Shown here: positions 47,320 through 59,055 of the stretch, one piece after another
Position numbering within the stretch: position 1 is the stretch's first letter
Layout: each line of letters opens with the position of its first letter
NCBI GenBank assembly: GCA_963575745.1
Contig: CAUYUJ010016713.1
Location: 1-64,000, forward strand
DNA from: Prorocentrum cordatum
Taxonomy: Eukaryota; Sar; Dinophyceae; Prorocentrales; Prorocentraceae
DNA length: 64,000 bases
Direction: 5' to 3'
The notes under the pieces: model-generated
Told to the model about the DNA's origin: nothing
What the model saw: the letters and a program-made list of their open reading frames with translations, nothing else
The model's database searches: none
Translations under genes and position numbers: made by a program

Positions 47320-48165
47320 AGAGAATCGATGTCCAGGGCAAGCGCGCAAACCGGTGGGTTGATGTCGAAGACCAGTGTGTTCTCAATGCTCGACGGTTTG
47401 CCCCAGGCGCAGCCTAGCGTGGCCCTGCAATGATTGCGTCGCTAGGGCAGCGCAGAATTGCCATCATCTTGCGATCCAGGAATGGAATGAAAGAAATAGA
47501 CAAGATCGAGAGCAACTGGGGGCTGCAAGCGCGCGCGTGCAACGCATTCTTTCCGAGGCGCAAATCAATGGGCAGGCGGCCGAAGAGGCCCAACGTCGAC
47601 GTGCGTTTTTTGAGGCCGAAAAGCACATGATTGCGCAGCGGATGGAGCATGAGAAGACCGTCGTTGTCGAGGCGCGCATGAGCTGACGCAGCGCGCTGAG
47701 GCCATCGCGGCAGGCGTCGCGGACGATGCGAATGGGCGCCTTGCTCAGGATGAGAATGAGAAGTTTTGGATTCTGAATGTAGCAGAAAAGCTGGCGATCG
47801 ACTCTCAACGAAAAGCAGAAATATAAAAAGCTGCTTATAGAGATGGCTGATGCTGCGAGGCGGGAAGGAGAAAGAGAGGCTCGAGAAGAGGCAGCGCGAG
47901 AAAATCAGGAGCATCGAGATCAGCTCGAACCTGCGAGACCTGGGGCCGAAAGAGTAACATCAGAAGCGTTGCGAGCCCTTAGAGAACAAGAACAGACAAC
48001 CAGGCAACCAGAGCAGAGAGCCAGGAGAAAATGGTCGAGGCCTTGGATCGTTTGAAGGGGCAAACAGAGGAACATATAAGAAGCAACGCCATTGCGCATC
48101 GGGCTGCGAGCGAAGAGAACAGAAGGTTGAAGTCTTCTCTCGAGCAGCGACGAATAGAAAGCTAG
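47320..48165 (+). pseudogene. Coiled-coil part of the copia-like polyprotein, frameshifted
   Basis: Charged helical text continues through at least four frame changes: GGLMSKTSVFSMLDGLPQ (~47,352-47,405), LAIQEWNERNRQDREQLG (~47,468), LTQRAEAIAAGVADDANG (~47,686), MADAARREGEREAREEAA (~47,843) and EEHIRSNAIAHRAASEENRR (~48,068), stopping at TAG ~48,165. It is rich in Glu, Arg, Ala and Gln, as expected for a long coiled coil. Confidence 0.5.
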
Positions 48166-48470
48166 GTTAACTCAAGAACGGCACCGCCGACGCACGTTGA
48201 GCCACCTCCAGTTCCCAGTGCTGCTCGGCCTGATCGGACAACGAGTATTTTGCAATCAAGTTCCCTACCTAGGCTCTGCCTAGAAGGGTTCTTACTGCGC
48301 ATGCTGAAAGGGGCCGGGCAGTGGGGCTCGCCCCGGGCGGTTCCCCCGGCATCCGCCCCGCGGTTCCCCCAGTTGCGTTCCTTTGGCTTGGCGTTGCTTA
48401 TCGCATCTCAGTTTTGCTTATGACATCTTAGCTTAGCTTCATCTTAGCTCAGGTTTATCTTAGCTTAGCT

Positions 48471-48764
48471 TACCTAGAAGCAGCATAGCATAGCATACCA
48501 TTACATAATCATAGCATCGCATAGCATAGCGTAGCCTATCGTAGCATAGCACAGCATCGCATAGCCTAGCATACCATATCTTAGCATAGCACAGCGCAGC
48601 ATGACATAGCATAGCTTAACATCGCATGTCGTAGCATATCATAGCATAGCGCAGCATAGCATCGCATACCATAGCATAGCAAAGCGCAGCATAGCATGAC
48701 GTCGCATAGCTTAGCTGAGCATAGCAACTATTGCCGCTTTCCTGGGGGTTCCAGCTTCTAGGTA
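48471..48764. mobile_element. AGCAT satellite with 11-bp perfect inverted ends
   Basis: TACCTAGAAGC (48,471-48,481) and GCTTCTAGGTA (48,754-48,764) are perfect inverted repeats. Between them are many AGCAT/ATAGC pentamers. It resembles a miniature inverted-repeat element in form, but no target duplication was seen. Confidence 0.6.
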
Positions 48765-48821
48765 GGGTCGCACTGGGGTAATGCGCGATCTGGCACCTCG
48801 AATCAGACACGTCAAGTTTCT

Positions 48822-49637
48822 ATGCGACCTTCGTCTGGTGCGTGCCTGAGTTGCCTGAAACACGCATGCGATGCTCATCGGGATTCGGGTGTTAAGCGCT
48901 TCGACGAATGCGCGCGGAAGAACACGCTAGGCCACCAGGGCGAGGACGACGAGAAAAGGGGGCCTCAACACGCGCCTGAAGCCCAGGGCACAAGTAACGA
49001 CCCTGTCGGGAAGGACCCGAGACACTCGGCTTTGCCTAGAGATGATAAGCCTGAATGCCAGAGGAGCAATCTCGCCGACATAATGGGAATGCCGCCTTTC
49101 AAATCGGAGAAGTCGAGCCATGACAGAATGCCTTTGCTGACCGCTCCGACAATGCCCACGCTTTCTCTCACGAGGTCGCACTTCGTCCCTGGACCAGCTG
49201 TTGAGGAGGCTTCAGTCGTTGAGGGTGCGCAAGGAGTCAATCCGGGGAATGTCCCTTTCAACGCAAAGAGATCGAGTCATCCGAATGCTCTTGATTTACG
49301 AATCCGCCTTCCTTTCACCGTCGGCGCAGCCGCTACGGGTGGCGGCGGCGCGGGTCAGGGAGGTCAGGATGACGACAGGAGGGATGGCCAGAGTACAGCT
49401 CCCAGCACAGGAATGACTGTTGCATTACAGTGGGACGAGACGGGTCAGTCCAAACCGCCCAGAGGCCCGCCACGGGGGCCAGGTGATGATGGTGATCCAG
49501 ACGGAGACGGCGGTGGGGGACCTAATGGTCGAAATGGCCCCACATGGCGATCTTCTCATGTCAACCCAGTGGACGTCAATGGGAGAAGTTATGCAAACGC
49601 TACAGAGTGGATTTTACTCGATATGCCGAGCGTTTAG
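48822..49637 (+). pseudogene. Gag-like N-terminal open frame (271 aa)
   Basis: An open frame with a Gly/Pro/Asp-rich tail (RGPPRGPGDDGDPDGDGGGG), typical of the region before the gag core in dinoflagellate copia-like polyproteins. The next coding text (VHAAQTWVTEAMDPDVPKGK) starts about 60 bp later in another frame. Confidence 0.5.
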
Positions 49638-49689
49638 ACTATTCGAGAATGGAAGCAGCATTGCATCATAATTGTAGCTGGATCGTGGC

Positions 49690-50635
49690 ATTATGTTCAC
49701 GCAGCACAAACATGGGTCACTGAGGCAATGGATCCTGATGTGCCTAAAGGGAAATATCAGAGACTCTGGGGGATTGATGCGTCTTTGTATGATGATAGCG
49801 ACACATTGCTTGAGAAATGTGCGAAGACGAAACGCAATCGACGTCTATCGGTCCAACGCGCGCATTTTCTATCGCAAATTAATCGCGTGGAACATTCGTG
49901 CCAGATATAAGGCCGTCTCTTAACGGGACGTGAGATGATGCCAGCTATCTGCGTTTGGTGCGCTGTCAGGTCGGAGAGCGGGCAACGTTGGACATGTCGA
50001 GATCTCTTCAAGATGACCACTGATCGGTTCGACAGAAGCCCGACCAGGACATGTATTACTTCTATAGCGGATGGATGGAACGATATCAAGAGTTGCATGG
50101 CGCCAGGGAACCATCGGATGAAAGGAAGGCTTCGATGCATGCTCATTCCCACGAACAGATGCGACAGGCTCCCAGGCTTCATTCTGTCATGCAACGGTAT
50201 GATTTGTCCACTGATTCTCCGTGCACAGGAATGGGAAACTATCAATGGCTATTTCTCCAGGTTGACCCTCTTATGATGAGAGACAGAGAGCAGTCGGCCA
50301 TTTCGGAACATGAATCCACCCTCAATTCCAGGAATAGGCAAGCTCGTCTGTCAGGTGGAAAGATTGAGGGCGGCGGAGGCGGAAAAAGGGCTTCGGCCAT
50401 GGCAGCGACGATTCAGCGATTCGGATTGCCCGCGGGTAAGTTGGCAAGTGGACGCGCGGAGAGCGAGACGACTTGCAAGTTCGTGAGACGAGGGAAGAGT
50501 TGTCTTGGAGCAGGGCAAGGTTGTCCTCATAATCATATGAAGCCTAAGGCGCCCGCCGCACCGGCGCAGCCGGGGGCTGGCGGTGATAATCGTAGTGTTG
50601 GCAGAAAGAGCGATCACAACGGTAACAATGATTGA
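49690..50635 (+). pseudogene. Gag core with Cys/His finger
   Basis: Helical text in two frames: YVHAAQTWVTEAMDP (49,693 on), then MYYFYSGWMERYQELHGARE (50,051 on). It ends in CKFVRRGKSCLGAGQGCPHN (~50,475), a Cys-x7-Cys-x6-Cys-x2-His-like finger, followed by an Ala/Pro/Gly tail. It stops at TGA ~50,633-50,635. This part would bind nucleic acid in an active element. Confidence 0.6.
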
Positions 50636-50759
50636 TCCGTGAGCAGAGGCCCAGGAGAAAAAAATCGGCCTCGTTCTTCCACGCCGTCGAACAAGGTCAG
50701 CATTTCGAACGTGGCGCAGCCGCGGACGAGGACCCCGTCGGTAGCCTCGAAAGAACAAC

Positions 50760-51150
50760 AGGGCAAGATGGTCTGTCATGCATGGTCACGTGATCCTCGA
50801 AATTGCACGGGCCTTCAGAGGATGGCTGTTATAGGCGGCGCAGAGGCTTGACCGATGCAGAAAAGATCAAGCGCGATAAGTTTGAAGAGGCACAGCTTAA
50901 GGCTGGTAAGTCTTTAGGATATCAGGGAACCACTCGGCAAGCGGATTCCGCAGCAGCAAATGCTACAGAAGCGTCTCCAGCTAGCGCCCCGAGAAGAAGG
51001 GATTCGAGCGAAGGCCGCGGGGACAACCGAGGTAAAGGCAGGGGAGAGACAAACGTGCAAGACGTTCACAGAGAAAGGATCTTGCTCACGGGGCAAAGAT
51101 TGTTGGCTTGCGAAGAACACGCCGATTCATCCGTGACGATGGCTTAGCGC
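50760..51150 (+). pseudogene. Second and third Cys finger segment
   Basis: CHAWSRDPRNC (~50,776) begins a finger-like segment. RGLTDAEKIKRDKFEEAQLK follows (~50,845), and CKTFTEKGSCSRGKDC (~51,058-51,105) forms another spaced-Cys motif. The pattern is the same as in the gag region of related polyproteins. Frames differ between pieces. Confidence 0.5.
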
Positions 51151-51905
51151 TGACCTGCTCTGGGCCAGTGTTAGGGGGCTCATCGTATATTCTCCTTGCC
51201 CTGCTGACGCTCGTTAACTTTTTGAGCGATTGGACACGGCGATCCAACCAGTCAACTAGCTGCAGGGAAGCAGAGAATGGTCTCGCTGGCGCTGCCAGTC
51301 GAGTCGTCGCTGCTTGCCCTGCGCCATTGGCTAAGATCTCACGTGATCTACGCAATGCTTCGGGAGAGCGACCCACCGAGGTTGACTTCGACAATGCGCG
51401 TTATTTAAATTATAACAATTTGTCCGAGGAAGCTGTTCCCGCTTCTGATATTCTACAGGAACGAGGAGAGCGATGGACTAAATTTGTCACTTTCCTTGTT
51501 CATTTAGACCATATTCCTAGCGAGGCAATCGCACTCTTCTGTGCAATCGCATCTTTCTGCGACGAACCTCCCGGGAAAGGCTGCATCAGATTCGCGAAAA
51601 CGAGAAGATGCAGGCACCGCGTGAAGTTTCACCCCTCCACCCGTGAGCCGGCCGTTACTCGGAGGAAGACGCGTCGCCACAGCCCAAGGGGGGTTCTTTC
51701 GAGCATGTCGGACAGATGGAGATTCCAAAAGGAAGAATACAGACGGATGCAAGCTGAATGGGAAATAGCACGAAGAGATGCGCAGTTCAGAGCGCGAAGA
51801 GGTTTGGCATCTTTGGCTAGCGTCCGAAGAAATGGATTCGCCACTCAGCGCGCACAGCCGTTGCCGGGCGATGAGAGAAATTGCCTGTGCACCTCGGCAC
51901 GCTAA
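51108..51905 (+). pseudogene. Linker between gag and protease
   Basis: An open frame of 265 aa with no recognised domain. It links the zinc-finger part to the protease and overlaps its start in another frame. It is Arg-rich toward the end. Confidence 0.35.
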
Positions 51906-52264
51906 GGTTCATAGTCGACGCGGGGTGTGGATGCAATCTCATCGCAGAGAGATTCAATCATGCTGCAGGCGGAATGGGTCGGATCGAACGGTTGGGCGAA
52001 TCGATTACCTTGAACACTGCCGGCGGTTCCTCGCGGGCCCTCGGATCAGTCTGCGTCGCGTGCCCGAATTTCGAACGTGGAAATTTCGATGCGCTAATCA
52101 TGCCGGACACGCCAGCTGTCATTTCAGTAGGCGAGCTTTGCATGGATCGCGGCTTTAGTTTCGTTTGGCCAGCAGGTCAACGACCCGACTTACTTCTGCC
52201 CCACGGTCACAGAGTAGACTTGATCGTTAAGGGCAAGATACCATACTTGACCCAATCTGGTTGA
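51881..52264 (+). pseudogene. Retroviral-type aspartic protease segment
   Basis: RFIVDAGCGCNLIAERFNH holds the catalytic Asp in a D-(S/T/A)-G setting (VDAGCG). MPDTPAVISVGELCMDRGFS and FVWPAGQRPDLLLPHGHRV follow the known order of dinoflagellate copia-like proteases. The frame stops at TGA 52,262-52,264. This 127-aa segment is the best preserved part of the element. Confidence 0.75.
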
Positions 52265-52879
52265 AAGGCATTGGGTCAGTGGACGCGCGCGGTTGCCGCC
52301 GGAGAGCCAGTTGCTCTCGAGCGGTGGTGTTGCGTGACGTCGGGCGCCAAGACATTTCTCAGTGATGTGGAATCTGCGGGGGGTCTTCCGCCCAACTCCA
52401 TTCAGAGTCGCGTAACGTTAGACCTGCGTACACATGAGATGACGTGTAACCATGGCTACGCAGATGGGAGGCCGACGCTGGCCGACAGACTGTGGATACA
52501 ATCACTTATTTCTAGTATTTGCCTCGTGCAGCTCATGACCATGGTTGGAAGAAGGTACCAACTGGTGTCATGAGCTTCGCTAGTTCCTCGTTTGCTCCCA
52601 ATCACAATGCAGTTGTTGGTTGTAAGAAACCATATCACGGCGCAGCCGGTGGGTGCTCGATCAGTTCTGAGAATATTTGCTGCCATGGGGCTTCTGGAGC
52701 CATGCCCTACGGCACAGAGCGAGAGTTGTCTGATATAATCGCCGCCCAGGGCAAAACAGGGATGAAAACGAGGCTTCGGGAGAAGATGTTCTCGCCGATG
52801 TTGACGTACCTCCCGGCTTGGACCCAGATGGCGCTGAGGTTGAGGTGCCGATCTCTGCGACGGGGCGACTCAGAAAGAG

Positions 52880-53512
52880 CGCTGCCTCCTCCACATTTAC
52901 TTACCCATGCCCCAAATAATCCGCATTGTTCAGTATGTAACTGGGCAAAGGCCATACGGCGTCAAAAGAGAGGCGCAGAACGAAGGGCTGAGGGCGCCAC
53001 GACCATGCGCGAATCCCGCGACGTTCGGACACCTGACCACAATGTATCACTGGCTTGCGATGGATGACCTTTCGCGGGGGCTCCACGACGGGACCACGTG
53101 CGTGACTTTTTGCGACCGGGCCGTCGTTTTCATAGCAGCTCAGGGTGTACACGACAAATCAGCGGTTCAGAATTTAGAGTGCTGTTATACCGACGGTGCT
53201 ATGTAGCTCGCCAGAGCTTGCATCGAACTTAACATAGCGCACGACGCTACCATTCCTGGCAACAAGAAGCTTATGGCTGTTGCCGAACGATCCAATGGGA
53301 TTCGTTCAAATGGGGGTACTAGCGCTGCTCATGCAAACGGGCCCCCCCCACCATTTTGGACACATGCTGTTCGATATTTGTGTCTTTGCTATAGTGCAAG
53401 GATTCCTGGGAACGGTGAGTCATCATGGAGGCGCAGATTCGGACGCGATTTTGCTGCCCCACTTCTTCCAGTCGGTTCTCTCATTCGAAAGAGCGTGTTC
53501 TACCGCTGCTGG
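52880..53512 (+). pseudogene. Integrase, interrupted by a satellite block
   Basis: LTHAPNNPHCSVCNWAKAIR (52,896-52,956) fits the HHCC zinc-binding start. The core follows in another frame (TTMYHWLAMDDLSRGLHDGT), then CIELNIAHDATIPGNKKLMA and VAERSNG (~53,220-53,300), as in the C-terminal core of copia integrases. At 53,513 the coding ends in a G/C-run satellite. Confidence 0.65.
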
Positions 53513-54383
53513 CGGAAAACCGGGGGGGTCACTACCGGTTCGAACCCTTCCCCCCCCCCCCCACCGGAAAACCGGGGGGGTCACTACCGGTTCGAACCCC
53601 TCCCCCCCCCCCCCCCTGCTCATCATGAAAAGGGGGGGGGGTCACTACCGGTTCGAACCCCCCCCCCCCCCCCCCCCCCTCCGGATCCGGAAAACCGGGG
53701 GGGGTCACTACCGGTTCGAACCCCCCCCCCCCTCGAAAACCGAGTGGGGGTGCGGACAGTGGTGGGGACGGTGTTGGTGGGGACAGTGGTGAGGGGATAG
53801 CGGGACAGTGGTGGGGACAGTGGGACAGTGGGACAGTGGTGGGGACGGTAGTGGTGGGGACAGTGGTGGGGACAATGGTGGGAACAGGGGGGGACAGTGG
53901 ACAGTGGTGGTGACGGTGGTGGTGGGGACAGTGGTGTGGGGACAATGGGAATGAGGTGGAAACAGTGGGACAGTGGAGGGTACAATGGTGGTGGGGACAG
54001 TGGTGAAGGCGGTGGCGAGGACGGCGGTGGGACAATGGGACAGAGGTACAGTGGGGACAGTGGTGGGGACAGTGGGGACAGTGGTGGGAACAGTGGGACA
54101 GCTCAGTGGGACAGCGGAGGAGTCAGTGGGACAGTGGGGACAGTGGGGATAGTCGGGCAGTGGTTGGGGCCGTGGAGACAGTGGGGAGAGTGGAACCGTG
54201 GTGGGAACAGTTCTGGGGACAGCGGGGACAGTGCGACAGTGGTGGGGCCACTGGTGGGGACAGTAGGGGCGGTGGTGGAACCAGTGGGGACAGCGGTGGT
54301 GAGGACAGTGGTGCTGGGAACACCAGTGGGGGATGTGATGCGGACGGTGGTGGGGACCGGGAGTCGTTTGCTGGCGGTGAGTA

Positions 54384-54418
<35 letters not shown>

Positions 54419-54560
54419 GGGGGTTCGAACGGTAGTGACCCCCCCCCGGGGGCGGTTTTCCGGATCCGGAGGGGGGGGGGGGGGGAGGGGTTCGAACCGG
54501 TAGTGACCCCCCCCGGTTTTCGAGCGGGAGGGGGGGGGGGAGGGGTTAGGGGGGGGGGGG
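53513..54560. repeat. Foldback G/C-run block in the integrase
   Basis: Left arm: four units of GGGGTCACTACCGGTTCGAA plus C runs (53,513-53,740). Centre: GGGGACAGTGGTGG units (53,755-54,385). Right arm: the arm unit in reverse complement, GGTTCGAACCGGTAGTGACC (54,420-54,520). The arms could pair. Long G runs (more than 30 at ~54,387) could form quadruplexes and are prone to assembly error. Confidence 0.9.
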
Positions 54561-54707
54561 TGCCGGGGGAGAGGGGGGGGAGGGGTTCCAGCAGGGGGGG
54601 GGGGATTTTCGGAGGGGGGGGGGGGGCGACCCCCGGGTTCCGGAGGAAAAGGAGGAAAAGGTTGGCAATTTTCCACAGTCAAGCGGCGGTGGATCACGCT
54701 CTCTCAT

Positions 54708-55649
54708 GTGATTCAAGCCTCCGCCGAATGTAGGCTTCGGATCGCCAAAACAGGCGGGGCGATTGCTATGGTTGGGCCAGAGGGCAACGTGACACCAATC
54801 CGACATCTCGATGGTCTGAACATGGAGACTGGACGGACGCCAGCTGGTAAACGTCCAATCGTCGAGAAATCATATCAAGTTTACAGTCATATCTTGGACG
54901 GTACAGTACCCGGCCAAGAGCCTAAATTTCCCATGCGTGAAGCATGCGAGATTGAACAAACTACAGTCAAGAATGTGACAATTCCTCCTAGCAGCGTTCC
55001 TGGCGGCACGGCCGGTCACGAACCTAAGCCGGGAACGCGAGCAGCCGCGGGTCCCAGTGCCTCTAAACCACCGCGCCGAAAACGAGGCGAGGTCGCATCG
55101 CAGCCCAATGATGATGATTCCGAAGACGATGGTCCGGGGGGGATTGTTGCGGTTGACGCGCCTGTGGTAGCAGATGGTCGGGATCCGCAGCGAGATTCTC
55201 AGCCTGATGACGGCCCAAATCAGAAGCTGGGTCTTGCCCATACGGAGTACATATTGGATCGACAGTCTAATTTCTCAGTAGCGCAGCCGCGATCGAGAGT
55301 GCCTGGACCAGGGCATCTCTTGGCTCGCACCACGCAGAAACAAGACACCATGGAGTACTATGAAGATGCACGCATTGTTGCAGGACTCAGCAAACAAGAA
55401 TTGACGGGGAGATTGCCGTTGAAAGGGAGAAGGACAATTTGCAGCATGCGAGTCCTCTTGCATTGCAATCCTGACTATGTGCCCGCAACGCGCGTTCGGG
55501 GCGCTGACCCAGATCCACGCCACGGGGCGCAATGGCTCAAGAAGTCGCCCAGTTCTACAAGCCCGGACATGCACCCTAGTCGGTTGTTTAACACGAGCCA
55601 TGCGGAGCGAAGGGAAGCGGTGGAGCAGTTCCGAATAGAGAGACGGTGA
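54708..55649 (+). pseudogene. Linker between integrase and reverse transcriptase (313-aa open frame)
   Basis: A long open frame with RIAKTGGAIAMVGPEGNVTP near the start and a polar, acidic middle (NDDDSEDDGPGGIVAV). In copia-like polyproteins a disordered stretch of this kind separates integrase from reverse transcriptase. No catalytic motif is seen. Confidence 0.45.
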
Positions 55650-56590
55650 TTCTTTGGCATTGTTGATCCAGGACCATACATTGCTCTGCTTCGAGACTTT
55701 GGAATCGACGCAGTCGATCTCCAGCATGCGCAAGGACAACAGACTACTGGTGAATCTCCAGAGGGCAATGTTCACCCAGAGGGTAATGTTCGCCCGGGCA
55801 TCGAAATCAGACAAAGTAAGCGAGGGGAGGATGATGTGCCAAGGGACATTGGCGTTGACTGGCGCGCTGTTCTGCGCCCTGCCTGAGCCCCAGCAGAACC
55901 TCGCACCGACGCTGGCTCCGCGAGTGACCGAGATACTTCCGATGACGAGGGCGCATGGTGGAAACAGACATGGCACGGAGGGGCTATTTTGAGAGACGGA
56001 GTTCCTCCTGACACAGTCAGGGAGGATATCATGTTCTCTCAATTGTCTCGGCCGAACGGGAATGGCCTCACTTCGAGTCCGGCGGCCGCCGCTTCGCGGC
56101 GCAGCATTCCCCGCGCGCCGTTGCAGTCACCCGAGACACGTCTTCCATTGCACCGTGAGAAAGAAAGGTCGGAGACGAGTTATCTATGCCACACGTTCAC
56201 TGTTGATATGCAACTTGTTGAGCAGGCATGCGAGATGCCGGCTGAATTCCAGTCGCAACAATGTCCAGCAGCCGTTGCACGATCTGCATCCAAGGCTGAA
56301 GCCGCGGTGAATCAGGACGCTCGCAAAGCATTGCGAATAGAGTGGGACCGATTGCGAAGCATCGGTGCATGAGGCGAGTCGAGAGTCATGGAATACAGCG
56401 ATGTCATCAAACAACGAAGAGGACAAACGACTCACTTCGGTCGAGTATGTCATATTCTAGTTGAAAAGAATCCCGGGCTCCCAATCGGGCACAAAGACCG
56501 CAAATATAAAGGTGGCGTCGTCCTTGATGGAACCGATGTTAGAGACCAAAAATATAGAGGCAGCGTTGTTCCAGGAGCTTCTAGCATACC
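55650..56590 (+). pseudogene. Degraded stretch before the reverse transcriptase
   Basis: Broken coding in several frames, e.g. RSASKAEAAVNQDARKALRI (~56,280) and EYSDVIKQRRGQTTHFGRV (~56,391). It is placed in the element by position; no domain is assigned. Confidence 0.35.
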
Positions 56591-57090
56591 ATGCAGGCCA
56601 GCAAGGCGGCGGACACCTATGGTCTCTTTGAGGGGAATGAGATTCAACAGGCGGATGCTAAACAGGACTGCGCCCAGTCCAAACTCGGGGGGGCTCCAAC
56701 GCGGATTTTCCTCCCGCGAGAAGAATGGCCGTCGGTTTGGAAAAATGTGAGAAATCCCGCGTGCGCCCTCCCATTTTACCATTCTACGGACGCCCTGATT
56801 ATTGCGGATATTGGGGGCAACTCTGTGAAGGATATGTAATCCCAAAAGGATTTATCAAGTGTAGTCATAGGCGTAGTTGCTAATTCATACCGGATACGAT
56901 TGTTTCCTATTAGTTATGTTGATGATATCGAGTTATCTGGACCTAGCGAGAACCTGGAAAAAAAGGCTGTCGTTTGTTACAGGAGGCCTCTGCAGGTTGC
57001 CATGCAGGCATCGAGAGAGCGATCCCCCCTCTAACTTCGCGAGGTACCTGGGTTGTGATCATCGCATCTCAACGCAACGAGCAGAACGGC
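56591..57090 (+). pseudogene. Reverse transcriptase, copia type, frameshifted
   Basis: QADAKQDCAQSKLGGAPTRI and FLPREEWPSVWKN (56,650-56,750) match the palm region. LPFYGRPDYCGYWGQLCEG (~56,773-56,830) continues in a second frame. SYVDDIELSGPSENLEKR holds the YVDD active-site box (56,915-56,926) in another frame, and ARYLGCDHRI is at ~57,038-57,070. Both Asp residues of the box are present, but frame changes and stops make the copy dead. Confidence 0.75.
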
Positions 57091-57149
57091 GGGGGGAACT
57101 ACCCACCGTTCTCGATCCTCCGCCGCCGAAGGCACCGAAACCATCTTCC

Positions 57150-58020
57150 ATCGGCTCTGCGGCAGAGAACAATGACGAGGAAACGGGGGGGATCAGCGGC
57201 ACAGCCGACTGAGCCATATCAGCCCCGACCACCGAAAGTAGCTCGAGTCACCGAATATGATCTGACTGAGTTCTTTGAGTCCTGTGTCGTGCTCTATGCG
57301 CAATTAACTGGCACTGACCCCGCAACCTACCCTGCTACGGGCACCCCTTGTGGTCCAGAGTTGACGGATGTTGAGGATGGACATGGAGGCCCGCGGGGGG
57401 AGAAACACCCACCTGCGGAGGAGGCCATCGCAGCTGTGCTAGGAGTCGACGTCGACGCAGGTTCTCCAGATGCGCAAGTTGAGGTTCCCGGATTGCCAGC
57501 GGAATCTGGCCCTGATGATCCAGAACCACCGACGCAGTCGGGGGTCCTACAACCTATGGCGGCAAAGGTTCTTATGCAGATTTTGTATGGGGCAAGCATG
57601 GCTCGATATGGTTTACTGCGTGCAGTCTGTCTCTCAGCGCGTTGTATTACGAAATGGACTGAGCAACAGGACATGGATCTTTTTCGCCTGATATGGTACA
57701 TAAATTCACGACCTTGTATAAGGTGACGTCGTGGTATGGTGACAACATGGATGATGTTATGATCAAGCAATATTATGACGCATACCTCCCGGGTGATTTG
57801 CGGACGCATCGTAGTACAAGTGCTAGCCACCAAGTGATATTGGCTCCATGCGCGCGAGCTAATCAGAGCATGGCATCGCCTCCCGCGCGCCCACCGCATT
57901 GGTGCTGCTGCGATGTCTGAACAGCTTACGCGTGGAAACGATACTTCACAATGCGAACGTACCCAAATTGAGGCCGCTGATATCGGTACCCAGCGCTTCA
58001 CAGATCCTGCAGCGTGGGCC
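57150..58020 (+). pseudogene. Connection and RNase H region of the copia-like element
   Basis: VTEYDLTEFFESCVVLYAQL, then MAAKVLMQILYGASMARYGL and LLRAVCLSARCITKWTEQQD (57,250-57,720) match the stretch after the reverse transcriptase in dinoflagellate copia-like proteins. SWYGDNMDDVMIKQYYDAYL (~57,730) and LRTHRSTSASHQVI (~57,798) match the RNase H region, in another frame. Confidence 0.65.
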
Positions 58021-58254
58021 TAGGTTCTCTACCGTGTTAACATAGCTACGCAAAAAAAAATTGGAAGTCCAATCGATACCAGGACTATCTTGAATCGATG
58101 TTCACTGATGGGCTTGAGATGGAACCACTTCCTGGGGGGACTGGCCGCTCAGTATTTGGAGTTGGCGCCGCCGGAGGCCGCATGCACAATGGGCAAATGG
58201 TCAGGGGGGCTGAAGACACGGGCCAGAGTCAGGGAGGAGGCCCGAGTCGCTCTG

Positions 58255-58440
58255 AAGCCTGATTCGGAGAGATGGGAGGCGGAGCAGGAGAGATGGGAAC
58301 GGGTATTGGAGTCGCAGAAATTGGAGCTGGAGTCGGAGATGCAGCCGCCTTCGGAGAGAAGCGCACCAGAGTCGGAGAGATGGGAGCAGGAGTCGCACAG
58401 ATGAGAATGGGGGCGCGCCGTGGAATGACGAAAATTTGGC
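58255..58440. repeat. GGAGTCGGAGATGGGAGC minisatellite
   Basis: Twelve- to 18-bp units of GGAG(T/C)CGGAGATGGGAG. The Glu/Arg-rich frame through it is repeat-derived. Confidence 0.8.
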
Positions 58441-59055
58441 CAGCCACGCGTCGTCAAACGGGATGTGCGTGACTGTCTGTTGGATGGGCCTCTATTATGC
58501 TCGAGTGCATCCTAAAACATCAGTTGGACCATGCCTCACTGGCCGCATTGTGTTTGGCGCGATAATTGACGTCGGCCACGTTGCTCTCATTCCCGAGGTC
58601 TCTCAAGCCGAGTAGCTTGAGAGTCAAGTTCAAACCTGGCGTGCAATTCAACAGCGAATGGATCCTTCGAAGCCAGAGGCCGCGCCTGGTCTTGCAACCA
58701 AGTAGTCCCCAGGGAGCTGCCCCGTTCTGTCTGCACGACTCGGACAGATCCCCACCGGCAGTGGCGATGAGTTGCAGGTCGGAGAAAGAAAGAGAGAGTG
58801 AGAGAGCGATAGATAGTGGTCGGAGTTGTCCCTGGAAAAAACCAAAGGCCACCGCCAGCGTCTTGGCATCGCCAGCCTATTTGCATATCCCGAGGTCCAT
58901 TCGGCGTTTTTTGAGCGGAGCGAAGGGCGAGGTAAATACATGCAAGTTTCCTGCGGGATCGTCCCTTTGCAGTCCTCGAGCCAGTGGCGCGAAACTGGTC
59001 ACGAAGTTAGTCTCCATGTGCTGGCATCCTCGTGTAAGTCTTCTACATAATTTTG

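Larger units (their letters stand above)
46531..58020 (+). mobile_element. Decayed Ty1/copia-like retroelement
   Basis: Domain remnants on the + strand follow Ty1/copia order: N-terminal coiled coil, gag with zinc fingers, aspartic protease, integrase, reverse transcriptase, RNase H. Several segments match the wording of copia-like polyproteins common in dinoflagellates. The whole is about 11.5 kb, too long for one intact element, because of insertions at 48,471-48,764 and 53,513-54,560 and probably others. Frameshifts and stops are spread throughout. No long terminal repeats were found by eye, so the true ends are unknown; 46,531 is the first ATG-started open frame with plausible protein. 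Confidence 0.7.
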
